From Symsagittifera roscoffensis (taxonomy: Eukaryota; Xenacoelomorpha; Acoela; Convolutidae): a DNA stretch of 64,000 nucleotides. The notes below the pieces were generated by a model. It made no database searches, was not told where the DNA came from, and was given only the letters and a program-made list of their open reading frames with translations. Numbering within the stretch: the stretch's first letter is position 1; every line of letters starts with the position of its first letter. The stretch is taken from contig NC_087064.1 of the NCBI RefSeq assembly GCF_963678635.1, positions 18,278,509 to 18,342,508 on the forward strand. The letters run 5' to 3'. The position numbers were made by a program, and so were the translations under genes. Of this stretch, positions 1 through 12,500 are shown piece after piece.

Positions 1-399
1 TATAAGCTCGGTAATTGCCGAGTGTTTCATTTCTACGGGACCGTTTTTAACCAACTCTTCTGGTGGTTTTTGAGGCGTGAGTCCTTTCGGGTAGGAAATT
101 TGCGATGAAGTACCACTCATAGGTTGAGAGTATGCTGATTTCAATGCAGCTAACGAAGACGGGGCAACTTGTACGTCACTTTGGGCGGGATAATTTGATA
201 GTGGATTAGAAGTGTAGGAATACCCGTTCTGAGGAGTCCAAGTATTCCCATACTGATGCAATGAAGTTGTTTCTTCACCTAATCTGCTCATGTAGTGTTC
301 ACTGCTTCCATTCGTGCATGTAGAATTATTTGTTATATTCATGGACCAACTTTCAGCAGAACCGCCTCTGTACACAGAAGGGTCAGCGTAATAACTCAT
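1..399 (-). CDS. N-terminal part of an unrecognised S/T/N/P-rich protein, cut by the window edge
   Basis: An open minus-strand frame begins with ATG at 399 and stays open to base 1, giving 133 codons with no stop. The predicted N-terminus starts MSYYADPSVYRGG and is rich in Ser, Thr, Asn, Tyr and Pro, with no signal peptide or membrane segment. Low-complexity N-termini of this kind are common in RNA-binding and transcription-related proteins, but I do not recognise the family and assign no function. The codons look ordinary and the frame is closed immediately upstream of the ATG region. The stretch could be a first coding exon; the rest of the gene is outside the window. Confidence 0.55.
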   Translation of the reverse strand, partial: MSYYADPSVYRGGSAESWSMNITNNSTCTNGSSEHYMSRLGEETTSLHQYGNTWTPQNGYSYTSNPLSNYPAQSDVQVAPSSLAALKSAYSQPMSGTSSQISYPKGLTPQKPPEELVKNGPVEMKHSAITELI

Positions 400-1095
400 T
401 GCATGCACACCTAAAAAACATTAACAATTTTAACACAGAGAGGATGCACAGCTTTACATCACTTGCGATACAATGCAAGTGTAGTATTGCAAGATCGCAA
501 ACAGAAAACAAGACGTATATAACTAAATCGAAAAACAATTGAAAAACCTAAATTTTTTTAAATGAAAAAATTCAAATTCAGAAAAACAGTTAAAGACCAC
601 AACCATTAAGAAATCGTCAAGAGACAGTTGGAAAAGAGTCAATTAACGCAAGTAAATAGAAAACTTTCAAATTTCAAAATAAAAAAAAGATGACCTTCAA
701 GCTCAAAACAGTTTAATTATTGGCATTTTTTGATAAAAGAAAACTGGATCAATAGGTAAAGTTTTTTTATTCCGCTAGAAAACCTGATAATTAAATTCCC
801 TTTTCGGAAATTAGAAATCGATCACGTTTTTCGTGAGCTTTACACTTTCGCTCTCCGATAGTTTTCCTTTTAACAGAGCATATGAATTCCATGTAGGAAA
901 ATGCAAAGGTTCAATAATAAAGCAAGATCAACTTTTTAGTCTAGCTCCTGATTACAAGACACTTGCTCTCTCTTGTGTATAAAACTATTCGATTCTTAGT
1001 CTTCACATCAGACATTATTTTGCCAACTGATTACCCTTCAAAAATGATAACAACAAATGGATAACGAATAAAACAATTCAAATAATCTCAATTTA
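400..1095. other. AT-rich intergenic stretch with a diverged repeat copy
   Basis: There is no supportable gene. Roughly 620-860 resembles the dispersed repeat copies near 3150-3600 and 7734-8215 (shared gttggaaaagagtcaat and aggtaaagttttt stretches). The segment lies between the start of the edge gene and the stop codon of UTP6, so it should hold the UTP6 3' UTR and the promoter of the edge gene; I see no sharp motif for either. Confidence 0.5.
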
Positions 1096-4000
1096 TCATT
1101 CATAAGCAGCTATACTTTCCAAAAACTGAGGCACAAGTTCTTTCGAGAGGTGTCTCAAAGCTCTATCATTACACAAATTCGCCTGTTTTACGTCTCCAGT
1201 TTCCAATAAAAACTTTTTAAACTCTGTCCAAATTTCTACTGACTCTTCTCCGATCAACTTCGAAAAGTGTTCGAATAGCCACTTCGTTTGAGTGACACTC
1301 AACCACGTTGCCTCTGCCAGAATGTTCTGGAACAGATGAAAGTTGACAGGAGGCAGTGACAATATTTTCCTCAACGTTTGCCATTTTTCAGACGTCGAAA
1401 GCTCTTCACTCGAATTCGTCAATTTGAAAGTCACATTTTTAATCTCAATTTTGCAGTCTTTATCCGTTATTTCGCTTGAGTAAAGAAATTTTGACATTAT
1501 CTCAGAGCTGAAATCATAAGAAAGAAAACTCGAATTATTGTAAAAACAAAAATATCTTATAACAGAAAAAAAAAGACTCACAAATTTTCGATTTGGGATA
1601 TTTTCGGTAAGCTATCTTTTACAGTTGTCCAAAATAGTACTGAATTCAGAAGTTTCTCATTATTCAGAACTTTTTGGCATATTTCATTCTGTGCTTCACA
1701 CGAATCCATTTCGAGCAAACACTCCAAAAACAAAACATTGCCGCCTATACTATCTGAGTTCTCCTGCAAAAACTGCTTCACCAGTTTAGTACACAATTGT
1801 CCATCCTGGAGCTTCAAAACCTGAAGAACATGTACAGCCGTATTTTCATCAATAAGCTTCAAATCCATCCCTTGGGTGAATATTTCAATGCAGAGTTTGA
1901 AGTAAGCCATTGCGAGAGATTTCGAAGTGAGGGATGCAGTTTTGCGCATGATTGCAGATATGAGAAGTCCGTATATAGAAAGTGAATCGTGACACAGCAG
2001 AAAGGCCTCGTCACAAACATCTTTTACTTCGTCGATAGTTTCCGAATGCAGAGCTGATTCAATTTTTGCAACCCAGAACTCTAAACGTACATTAAATTGA
2101 CAGTGCAAATAAGTAGATTATTGAAACATCTCCTTTCGAGAAACAAACAAACTTGTACAGTAATATTTTGTCTACTGCTAATCGGAATGTCAACATTTTA
2201 AATCAGTTATGCTGTGGATAAATAGTTTTAGTTAAATAAATAAATCCAACTCGTGTCTCTGGTTTAAAAAATCTTGACCCGCACCTTGACTTACGTTCTT
2301 TCCTTTCGAACTTTTCACGCATGTAGCTCTCTATCTCTTTTTCTAAATCTTTTGCAAAATCGAAGCCCTGACAAATTTCCCAACAGCTGGCTATCAAATC
2401 ATAGTCGAAAGGTCTTGACTGTTTGATGTTTTCGAAAACAATCGCCGCTACTTTGGAAGTCGTCATCGCATCTCGTATTTTCTCCTCGTTCGGACTGTTA
2501 ATTTTATCTTCGCTGTTCAGTAGCTCCTCTACCGTCATCGATCTTTCTCGGTTCAACTCTGCTGCCAATAACTCGAACTTGAAGTACTCTTTGTTGATCA
2601 GCAAACTGTTTGGATGCTTCCTTAAACCTGCAAACAGATCAAAAAATCTTTTCAAAATCATCAAATTTTTAAGCATTAAAGGGTATAAATTGCCGAGGCG
2701 GCCGTGCAACTGACATACAAAAATGGGGAAAAATTTATTTGGCCTTGTCATCGTCGGAACAAAATTAACCAAGTGATGACAAAGCTAATTTAAAAACTTT
2801 ACGCTCCTCTTCTCATAACACTCAGAGACACACAAAAAGTTTTTTTCCGCCCACCAAACGATGCATAAAAAGGCTAAAAAAACAAAGCCGAAACCTGTTA
2901 AGCACAATAAAAAGAAAAGGACTGAAATTTCAACAAACCAAGTGGTAAAAAACAACCAACTTCAAAAAAGCAAAGGCGAGCGTAAGAATTGTGTTTCCTT
3001 TGAAACGACCCACAATTAGGTCACTAAGCCATTAAAAAACAGTCCGAAATAATTAGGGCCGAATAAAGTTTTTGAGGAAAACAAAAAAAACAAAGTCTAG
3101 GTAAGTAAAATTGCAGTAGTAAATCAAACACTAAAAGCAACCTTAAAGAACATAGCCAATCGAAGATTGTAAAAGAGTAATGAACAAGCAAGTAAACATA
3201 AAAAAAACTTAATTCGTAGAAAAAATCTCAACTCTCGAATTTCAAAGAAAAAAATAGATGCCCTTTAAGCTCTTTGAATTCCCAGAACAATTTATCATTG
3301 GCGCTTTTTGAGAACATAAACGCAACTTGAGAAAACTGGAGCAACAAGTAAAGTTATTATTCCGCTGGAAATCAGAAAGTTAAAATCCACTTTCGCAAGA
3401 TTTCCACGTTCGTATTTGCAGAGTGCTATTTACGTCACTTTAAGCAGATTAACTTCAATTAAACTCAAAAAGTGTATATATACCTAAGTGCATTCATAAA
3501 TGCATCAATATGCTGTAGTTAAGACTTTCAAAACTTTTCCTAAAAAAAACAAAAAAAAATCAGCAAGACCTATATAAGAGTCTTCACTACGTTCATAACT
3601 CTTGAAAATTGCGCACCGCAAATTAAAACAATTCAAAGATGTGGGAACTTAGCCGACAAAAGATAAGCGGTCAAATAATTGGCTGACAATTTTATTTGAA
3701 ACAGGATATTTAACAGGATATTTTATTTAAAACATGTCCTGGTCAGATTCGGACTCAGTATCTTTGCCATCCTAGGCGTATTCGTTACCTCCAGGCTAAA
3801 AATACATGGTAAGCTAAGAACTTTTAATTAATTATGAAACAAGAAACCAATACAGATGAGTCTAGAGTCCAATGAACAAAGTCTAATACCCGATTGAAAT
3901 ACCCTTGCTTATCGCCAGGGTAAACCGGCAGAAATTCACGTGAAAACAACAACAACTCATAACAAGGATACCACGTTACTGTGCAAGTAGCACAAAATGT

Positions 4001-7000
4001 TCCGACCATAGTCTTTAGAAAACTACGGTTTAAAAAGTTTTTTTTCCAAATTAGTGTAGTTTTTCTGCATGGTGTGATCAAAGGCTCTGACATAAAAATA
4101 TAATTTAAGCACATTAGACAGTCATAGTAATAAAGGCAAACTGGACAAAAAAAAGTCTAGAAAGATGACAAGAACAATAAAAAATAAATAATATTTTGAG
4201 AACAACTTTGAATTTTTCGAAGTTTTTGGTTCCAAAATGAATCTAAAAATTTAGTTTTACTTGCTTTTAAGGTTTTAATTAAATTTTAAGGTCTTAAAGG
4301 CATAATAAAGCTGTTGTAAGCCTGGTCGCTTGCTTAATTCGCTTGACTTAAGACGAAAAATCAAAAAAATTCAAAGCGGTTTTTCTCGACACCGGGAAAC
4401 TTTTTTCGAATTTTTTTTTAATTTTATTCGAATCACGACTGAAACGGCTTTAATATGATATATCACTCAACTCAGTCCGATGATTATTTGTGGTACCTGA
4501 TTTTGTGTGGAAAACAAAAAGAAAAAAACTAAACCACGCCCGAATACTAAGTTCCTCCCCATGTTCAATGGTCGGAACAATTACCAGACAGCTTGAACAC
4601 AGCCGAATTTTCAATGGTCGGAACAATAACATCAAATGACTTTGGACGGCTTATCTTTTCGTGTAATCTAACAAAATTCATTTGACAGACCCATGGTCTA
4701 ACGCGAGAGACAAACCATTTTACCGTGGAAAAATGCTCCAAACCCCAGTATCAGCAGCATTCAGCTTTTACTTAGTGAATCCCATCATCGAAAAATCCAC
4801 CAAACTAAAGGATTGAATCCCAATCTTTGGCAAACCAGATTTCATAAAGCATCTCTAAAGACTAGCCGAAAACATTTTCAAATCTCCTGCTTTCCGCTAA
4901 ATTTGCGAAGTGAAAAAATATACGTTCCGCAAGTACAAGCAGAACTATTTCTCCCCTTAGTCGATTTCAGAAATTCAGTTTTAATTCCAATAAATGATAT
5001 GAAAATAATTATTCAAATTGCATTAAGAAACAAAACATGAAAAACATAAAATTTCGCTCATTAAATTAGCATTATATAATCAATTGCAAACAATAGTTTG
5101 AAATCATAATTATACAGAAACTTGCTTTAAACTAATCCATGTATGGGGAATTCTTAAATAAGTCTAAAAGGTGCAGCCTTAACTACCGGCAAACACTACT
5201 CAAAAATGAAGCAGCTACATATAATAACAAATTGCCAAAGCCATGCAGCAAAAGTGGCACCAAATACAAATTTGGAATATAACAAACTGAATTTAACAAA
5301 GAGTAAAACTTGCCGAGACGGCCGTGCACCTGACATACAAAAGGAAACGCAAAAAAAATCGGCGAAAGCATATAGCCAAATTATGTTTAAATTATGCATT
5401 TCAAAAAATTGTGAGACGACTGAGTAGAAAAATGTCTGAAATCGAGTATTTATTATTATATTGACATTTGCAGCAAATAGTTTTCTTTTCGGTTCATTTA
5501 AACAATGAGAAATGCATCATATAAGTGAACTTATTATTAATAGAATGACAGAGAACTTATATCAAAAAGCTGTAAAGGTGCCCAAAATTGGCACCAATAT
5601 TTGCGACTTAAGTTGGAAAGAATAATAGCTGTACTATTATACTCCACTCACTTAAGTTTGGCTAGTGTAAACACAGAGACGAAGATGAGGCTTCGCAGAC
5701 ACAAGCCAGAAAACGACGGCAACAACTAACTCTGACAGGGTCAAACACGAAAATGAAAGGTTAAAAGATTTTGAAAATCTGTTGTACCGGAATCGAACCC
5801 TGACCTCGAGAGTAATAATCGCACCTCCTGGAATCTGCACCACGATGTCTAAACATTCAATAACAGAGGCGAAGTTGCACTTCGCATACACTAACGCTAT
5901 TGGGAAAAACTGAATGAGTAAAAGTTTGCGTCTACAAAATTTCTTCAAAAATGGTCCAGTAAAATTGCGTTTTGCGACGGAAATTGAGCATTGTTTACCA
6001 TGAGGTCAGATTGTATTGAAAGTCAGAAAATCAATCTCCTTTCACTGTGAATGGCACGGAACTCAAATATTGTTTTTTTTTAACATGAACGACCCAAAAA
6101 ACAAAACTAAGAAATAGGAAAAGTGAAATAAAACATAGCCAATAGACAGTTGGAAAAGAGTCAATGCATACAAAGAAAAATAAACACAAAGGCGAAGTTG
6201 TACTTCACATACGCAAGCAAAACTATGACCGATAACGCTGTTGGGAAAAACTGAATGAGTAAAACTTTGAGTCTACAAAATTTCTCGAGGGACGCACGCC
6301 AATAATGAGTCTACATTAGTGCTAAATGACGCAAGCCACTTATGACGCATTAGCAGTACCAGTCAATTTCAAAAAAGAAACTTACCAACTAACATGCCTC
6401 AATTGATAGAGCGGACGCATTTTAACTATATACGAAAAAGTTCATTAAAATCATCCCTGTCCAGTTTCGAACCCTCTTATTTTGTTGCGGGTCTCCTTCC
6501 CTACCTCTACACTACAGATCCATGATATCTTGAAGCTTAAGTGCCATTTGTAAAATATGATTCTGTGTTAATATCCTTAGCATTGGCTGTACTTAATAGC
6601 TGGTTATTGATCAAAATGAACACATTTTGTCGCAACAATATTTGCGACTTAGTTTGCAATAAAGTGAGTTCATTCTATCAAAAAAGCTTTGCTGGTGTAC
6701 ACATAACTACCAAAGAACAGGTACACAAATAACTTCATTTTTACGTCGGGTTTTCTCGACTACTTCATGACTTTTTTGAAATGATTTATAATCCAATTCA
6801 CGAATGGAGAGCTCAGGAAAAACAACAAAATCAAGTCAATTTTCAACTTATCACCATAATGCTCGCCATCAGAACACTTTTATGATCACAAAACTGTTAT
6901 GATTTACTTTTTTCAAAGCACCAAAAATTGAAAAACTGGACTAAGAGAATTGTTTTTATTCAGCTACAAATTCTAAAAACTAGACAACTTTTGAAACAAA

Positions 7001-9072
7001 GCCAAGCTGTATTTTTCACGCCATGTACCATAATATGGCAAAAGCATTGAAGTATGCTTGGAACCAAATGTCAAACCGTCATACTTTAAAACTGATCGTG
7101 AACAAACTTCTTCAAGAAATTCTTCCTGAAAACTGAACTCCACGACCTAAATATGTTAAAATCAAAACATCACTTTTAAAACAGTTTCTGAGGGGACTGT
7201 ATATTACCTTGGAGAAAGAGTGCTCTGGCAGTCTCGATCGAGTCCAGTCTCTCGAACTCCACTTTAGCAGCATAAACCCACATGCTCTCATTGTGGGAGT
7301 GGTACTGCAACATCTGCACCAACACTTTGCTCACATGCCTCAGTCTCCCGTTCCTAACAATCACAACAAAACCAAAATCATAGCCTTAACCAAGGGCGGA
7401 ATTCTTATTGCAGACAACTTCCATCCAATCAACACTCTCTTAACTTGACGGAACTGAATGACTATCACGCTTACTTCTTCCAAATTTTGAAATACTTAGT
7501 TTTAATTAGCCAAAAGATTTCTAATCACTTAATTTTTAAATTTGCTGATAAATGCGACGCGTGACCCCTGTCTCAATTATGGTTAGATAATACAGGGTCT
7601 CTGTTTATCAATTCTATCTATAATAGTGGTTCCAGGTGGTGAAAAATTGTTCCACCAGTTTTTTCTGAAATAAATTCTTTTTTGAACAATTCGAAAACAA
7701 CAAGTTAATAACTGCACTGAATTTAACATAGCCAATCGAAGATTGGAAAAGAGTAATGAACGCAAGTTAACATAAAAAACACTGACTTTGTTTTAAAATC
7801 TCAATTTTCGAATTTGTAAGAAAAAAAAGATGCCCTTCAAGCTCTTTGAATTTCTAGAACAATTTATGATCAGCGCTTTTTTGATAACATTAACCCAACT
7901 TGAGAAAACTGAATCAATAGGTAAAGTTTTTATTCCGCTTGGAAATCCTAAAAAATGAATTCCACTTTCGAAACTAGAAATCGATCACAATTTTTTGCGC
8001 CATTTCTACGTTCGTATATGGAGAGTGCTATTTACGTCACTTTCAGCAGATGAATTTCAATTGAACACAAAAAGTGCATATATACCTAAGTGCATTCATA
8101 AATGCATCAATATGTATGAATGCACATCTTTTAAGACTTTTCCTGAAAAATAAAAAACAAAAAAAAATCAGCGAGACCTATATAAAAGTCTTCACTACGT
8201 TCATTACTCTTAATAAAGATGAAATTTGACTTCAGTTGCAAATGCATTTCAGGACTAAATCTATTTGACTGACTTGATTGAGAACTGGACAGCAGTAGCC
8301 CACAGCTGCAGGTCGTCTGAGAAGCGAAAAGTGGCCGAGGAGAGTATGGCCAGTGCTCTGGTCACGATCACGCCCTCGATGTCCACACGACGCAACTTAA
8401 AGTGCTCCTCCTCCCTCCTCTCATTAATCAGCTCCACTAAACAGATTGACACTGCATCTCGCATCAATAAATACTCCAATCATTTTACAGACATTGTAGT
8501 TAATGGTTACCTCATATCAGATATGAAATGCTTTTTGATACAATACAATTAGATTGAACAGTAAGAAGGCTGTTTGACTAAAAAATTTTATGGAACCATA
8601 TCGAAACTTACTCTTTTTACAAAGATTAAAATCCCAACACGAATGAGACCAAACAAGAGCAAAAAAAAAACATTTTCAAAATTTTAGAAAAGACAAACAA
8701 AAGATAAAGAATTGTTACAAAAAATTATAGGTGAAAAATTAATTACAAGTAAAATATTTCTATCAACTCATCGATGAACTAGTCATCATCCTTCATTACC
8801 AGAGTTAGTCTTTACAACCTGGATCTCATCTAGTTAACTTACATATATTTATTATAAAGTAACTCTGTCCTACACAGTTGTGAGATGTATGCGATGAAAG
8901 AGACGAAGTGTGACTTCTGCTTCACAGTGGCTACCAGAGAGTGTTCCAGGTGTCTCACTCTCTGCAACATCGCGTGGCACTCCTCGGCCGAGATGAGACT
9001 AGGCGGAAGACGTAGTCGCTCCCCCACCGGAACCCAAACGTCTTCCAATCTCTCCTGTGCCCAGTCAGCCAT
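1096..9072 (-). CDS. UTP6: UTP6-like U3 small nucleolar RNA-associated protein, six exons
   Basis: This is the HAT-repeat protein of the SSU processome (UTP-B), which assembles with U3 snoRNA on pre-rRNA in the nucleolus. Exons (minus): 9072-8874, 8436-8274, 7353-7208, 2627-2295, 2080-1582, 1507-1096. Donors read GTAGGA, GTCAGT, GTAATA, GTAAGT and GTGAGT; acceptors read TTTAG, GTTAG, TTGCAG, TTTAG and TTTCAG. Exon lengths keep phase throughout and sum to 1752 bases, that is 583 aa plus a TGA stop, close to the roughly 600 aa usual for the family. The N-terminus (MADWAQERLEDVWVP, then a K-hydrophobic FI-Y block and QLLELINERR) and the HAT motifs (DLQLWATAVQF; SMWVYAAKVEFE; DFAKDLEKEI) follow the family. 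The first donor was chosen because it restores LLELI; the later GTAAGT at 8842 would break the frame. Introns carry many repeats. Confidence 0.92.
2760..3130. repeat. Dispersed repeat family R3, copy 1
   Basis: This resembles 13725-14110. Shared blocks include aaattaaccaag, gaaatttcaacaaacc and aattgtgttt followed by aacgaccca. Each copy is followed a few hundred bases on by a similar block with gacaattttatttgaaaca (about 3686 and 14247), so the two may be parts of one longer mobile repeat. Confidence 0.6.
3150..3600. repeat. Dispersed repeat family R1, copy 1
   Basis: Direct comparison shows a long match with 7734-8215. Shared blocks include acatagccaatcgaagattg, a pyrimidine-poor block with gatgccctt-aagctctttga, tgcattcataaatgcatcaa and the end block gacctatata-aagtcttcac. 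Shorter copies lie at about 620-860 and 6130-6190. Divergence is roughly one base in ten by eye. There is no coding capacity. Confidence 0.75.
3960..4565. repeat. Dispersed repeat family R2, copy 1
   Basis: This matches 9778-10560 along its length. Shared blocks are gttactgtgcaagtagcaca, gacagtcatagtaa, attcgaatcacgact and ccgatgattatttgtg. A short inverted fragment of the start of the repeat (ttttgtgctacttgcacag) lies near 13548. The repeat is non-coding and moderately diverged. Confidence 0.7.
5785..5870 (-). repeat. tRNA-derived SINE remnant
   Basis: The minus strand carries a Pol III B-box-like sequence (GGGTTCGATTCCGG) preceded by tRNA-arm-like sequence (GGTGCGATTATTACTCTCGA). The acceptor stems do not pair cleanly, so this is not a functional tRNA gene but fits a tRNA-derived short interspersed element. 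Confidence 0.55.
6394..6480 (+). repeat. Possible tRNA-derived SINE remnant
   Basis: The plus strand has an A-box-like block (cctcaattgatagagcgg) and, about 60 bases on, a B-box-like gtttcgaaccc. The acceptor arms do not close, so this is a decayed tRNA-like repeat rather than a gene. Confidence 0.4.
7734..8215. repeat. Dispersed repeat family R1, copy 2
   Basis: Same family and same orientation as 3150-3600, lying in UTP6 intron 2. It contains the palindrome-like tgcattcataaatgcatcaa. No coding potential was seen. Confidence 0.75.
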
Positions 9073-9560
9073 GTTGATTATATTGAGTCAATATGCACTA
9101 GAGTATCAATGAACAAACAACCTGAAAATACTCACTATTTCATATGAAAAGTTCTACCAAATGAAGTGCAATTATGTATAAATCATAGCCCTGATTTAGA
9201 AGATTCACTACTTCTGACTTCTGCGAAAAACCAGAACTCAAAGTGAACTCAACGGCAAATCCAAGTGTGACCCGTTTCAAAACAATTAGAACCGTTCTCA
9301 GAAGTTAATTGAACAGCGTTAAGGCTGAAGAGGTTGTCCGGTTGCAGTTTGGGTGGCGCCGCTACTTTATGTTCATAATTCAAACAACTATATAACATTT
9401 AGTGAAAATGAAATGACTTTTCCAAGCCATTTTACTTAAAAATGAAAAAACATTTCCGTTGGAATTTATAAATTGTAAAATCTATTGGTAACAATTAAGT
9501 AAGGTATCTGATAACAGATGAAATATTTGCTCTATTTGGTATATAATATATACGCTGGTA
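9073..9560. other. Intergenic spacer between UTP6 and the sulfurtransferase gene
   Basis: This 488-bp spacer should contain the UTP6 promoter on its left side and the 3' UTR of the sulfurtransferase gene on its right side. No clear core-promoter motif, polyadenylation signal or gene could be fixed. Confidence 0.5.
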
Positions 9561-12500
9561 TCATGAAGGTTCTGTTTGTTGTTTGAACAGGATTTCAGAC
9601 CAGGAACCATCGTAGATTGGCATTTGGTATCCCAACTCATGAGCAGCCAGAGAGAGAAGACAAGCAGACATTCCAGCATTACACATGGCAACTGTGGGTG
9701 AGTCCAAATTCACTCCCTTTTGTTCGAATACAAGCTGAAAAGCATCATTCAACACAGCGACTAAGCATACTTTGATAAAAAAGGATAGCCGGTTACTGTG
9801 CAAGTAGCACATAATGTTCCGCTGACCATATTTATAAAAAATACAACACTTTTTTTAAATTAGGGTCGTTTTTTAAGCGTGATGATCTGAACCAAAAAAC
9901 AGGAGATTAGGCATATTTGACAGTCATAGTAAAAAACGCAAATTGAAAACAATTTTTGTAGAAAAATTACTAGAAAAAGGAATAAAAAACTTCTTTTGCA
10001 GTATTATGAGTTTTTAGAAAGAAAGAATTTATTTCTCATTGTTAATGGTAAAAAAAAGCATGAAACGAGAATTTAAACATGAAGCACCAGAAACAGTGAG
10101 GGGAAAGTTAACGAACCCAATTGGGTTACAGAGCACTGCCCGTTTTATCAAATGAAATACGAAATTTTAGATCTTCAAAGAATAGGAAAAATATCTAAAT
10201 CTGAAAATAAAAAAATATTGGAAAAAAAGGCGCTAAAATACTTTTTAAGGTTATTCGAATAAAACTAAGTTTTTACATTTTAAATTAAGCTATTGTAAGC
10301 TTTTAAGACAATAAAATAAGCTATTGAAAGCCTTCGCTTGCTTTATCGCTCGAATAACACGAAAAACCAAAAACTTTAAACCTGTTTTTCTCGAGAGCAA
10401 ATTTTTTTTCGAAACTTTAAAGCCCTTATAGTCATTCGAATCACGACTTTTAGGGCTTTATAATGCTATACCACTCAACTCTCTCCGATGATTATTTGTG
10501 TTAGCTAATTTTGCGTAGAAAACAAAAAAATTAAAACACGCGAATACAAAATCCCCATTTTTCAAATTTTAACCTCAGGAGGTGGTTAAAAAGCAGTAAT
10601 CAGACAGCCTAGTAAGCAGATAGCCGAGTAAGCGAACAAATTTACCAAGCCATTTCAGGTTTAAAACGCAATTTTATTCCCCAGACCATTAAAGAAACTT
10701 GATTTTAAATTTAGATGTCCTATAGATTGTGAAATGTGTTTTGAAAGCAATTTTGCGTAGAAATTTTAAAACCATCAGCGATTTCAAATTGAAAAGTCCT
10801 CGAAATTAAGAAATAAGTGTTTTTTAAGCAATTTTGCGTGGACATTTTAAAAACATCTGCGAGATTTTTTTTTTCAGCCCAATCTGAGTGCAAAATCAAG
10901 AAATTTGTCTGCTTCTAAGGTGTGTCTGAAATAAAAGTTATCTACTCGCTGGATTCAGAATCAGTCATCAGGGAATCAGAATCAGTCAATCCAAAAACGC
11001 TTTTTAATCCAGTTGACAAAATAAAAGATATAGCACTTCATATAGTGTTCATGTAATTAGCTTTTTAAAAATATTCAACTGTTTTTTCAAATGTCTCAAA
11101 ATTAATTGAATTTAATTGAATCAAGTTGAATCATAAATTAAGTTGGAACAGGCACTTTGTTTCAAATAAACAGGAAAATACAAATTCCTTTCAAATAATT
11201 TCTAGTTCAATTTTTGCGAGATATTTGAAATGCAAATAACTAATTATTTCAGATTTCAAATTATTACATGAAAAACAAACGTAATAGTCTAGGGACCCAT
11301 CATAGTAGTAACATTAAGAGAATTTGAAACACATCATTATTCAATTTTTTTTTAAAAATCTATTTTCTATAATGTTTTACGTTGCGACAGTTTTCGAAGA
11401 GTGAAAAGAAATGTTGACTAGGGCCAGTTTTTCAATTTTTCCAGCCATTTTTGACAGGAAAAACTTCCAGCCATTTTTGACGATAGAAAGTTCGCATATG
11501 CATGAGATATAAAGGGTATCTTGTTAAAGCCATATTGGTCGTGATATGTCTTCTAAAAAATCTAAGAACACCTCTGAAGTCAAATCTGAAGTCGACACAA
11601 CACAAGAAAAGCATTGCAAGCAAGCAAATGGAAAATAAAACTGAAAAGAAAAAATTTTTAAAAAACTTTGAAAATAAATGAGAAAGAAAAACACCCCAAA
11701 CACAACAAACAGCGTTAACTAAGCTTTGATATCTAAGCCGTCTCAATACGCGGGTAGATACCCATTGAGTCAAAAACACAAAAAAAGCTATACCAAACTA
11801 ATGTTATTGAAAAAATTATCAGTAAAATTTCAAAAGTTTGCACTTACAGTACGAACTACGTATGAGTTAGTTAAACAAGAATAATCAATTTGTGTGCTCC
11901 AAATTACACAATATAAGTTGACAAAACACGCAAAAAAAACCAAAACAAAACGGCCCAACCCATTCAGACCGAACATAGCTTTTCAGCCAGAAAGGTATAG
12001 GATAGTTAACATAAAAAGAACAGAGGTAAAGCAACATTTTGATTACAATAAAAACTGGTAACAGCTGAAGACCAATCCGTCATCTGGCAACTAAGTCGAC
12101 AAAACATCAGCAGAATCAAACTTAAGCTAACGATGCAATTTTCCCAGAAAATTCAATTTCATAGAACCCCTCTGCCTTAAGAGGTGCAAAAATCTTAAAA
12201 ATACATCCAACATAGACAATTCTATCTGTGGTATAATCGAGGAGGGTAGATTTTAATTGACAATTCTCTTGATGCATTAAAATTGACTTGATTTATTCAT
12301 AAAATTTTGCCGATGTATTTATATAGCGTTGGTACGGCCCTATCCAACCTGTGCACGATTTCATACAACTGAAAAAACAACAATGCCCGGCCGCGAATCG
12401 AACCCAAGGTCGAAAGGTGTAAAGCAGGCCGCTTCATCTCTACATCAATTGCGAAATTGTTACGGTTCAGTAACTAAGCAATTTCATGTTTTTACAAAGT

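Larger units (their letters stand above)
2628..7207 (-). other. UTP6: UTP6 intron 3 (4.6 kb), filled with dispersed repeats
   Basis: This is the largest UTP6 intron, lying between exons 3 and 4. I see no coding sequence. It contains copies of at least three dispersed repeat families (near 2760-3130, 3150-3600 and 3960-4565), two copies of a short block gcggccgtgc-ctgacatac (about 2697 and 5320), and two tRNA-like SINE remnants (about 5785-5870 and 6394-6480). All are diverged from each other, so these are old insertions. Confidence 0.7.

Noticed and set aside
8839-8873. GTAAGT at 8842 as the end of UTP6 exon 1
   Set aside because: It leaves a phase that puts a stop at the start of exon 2; the donor at 8873 restores LLELINERR as in the family.
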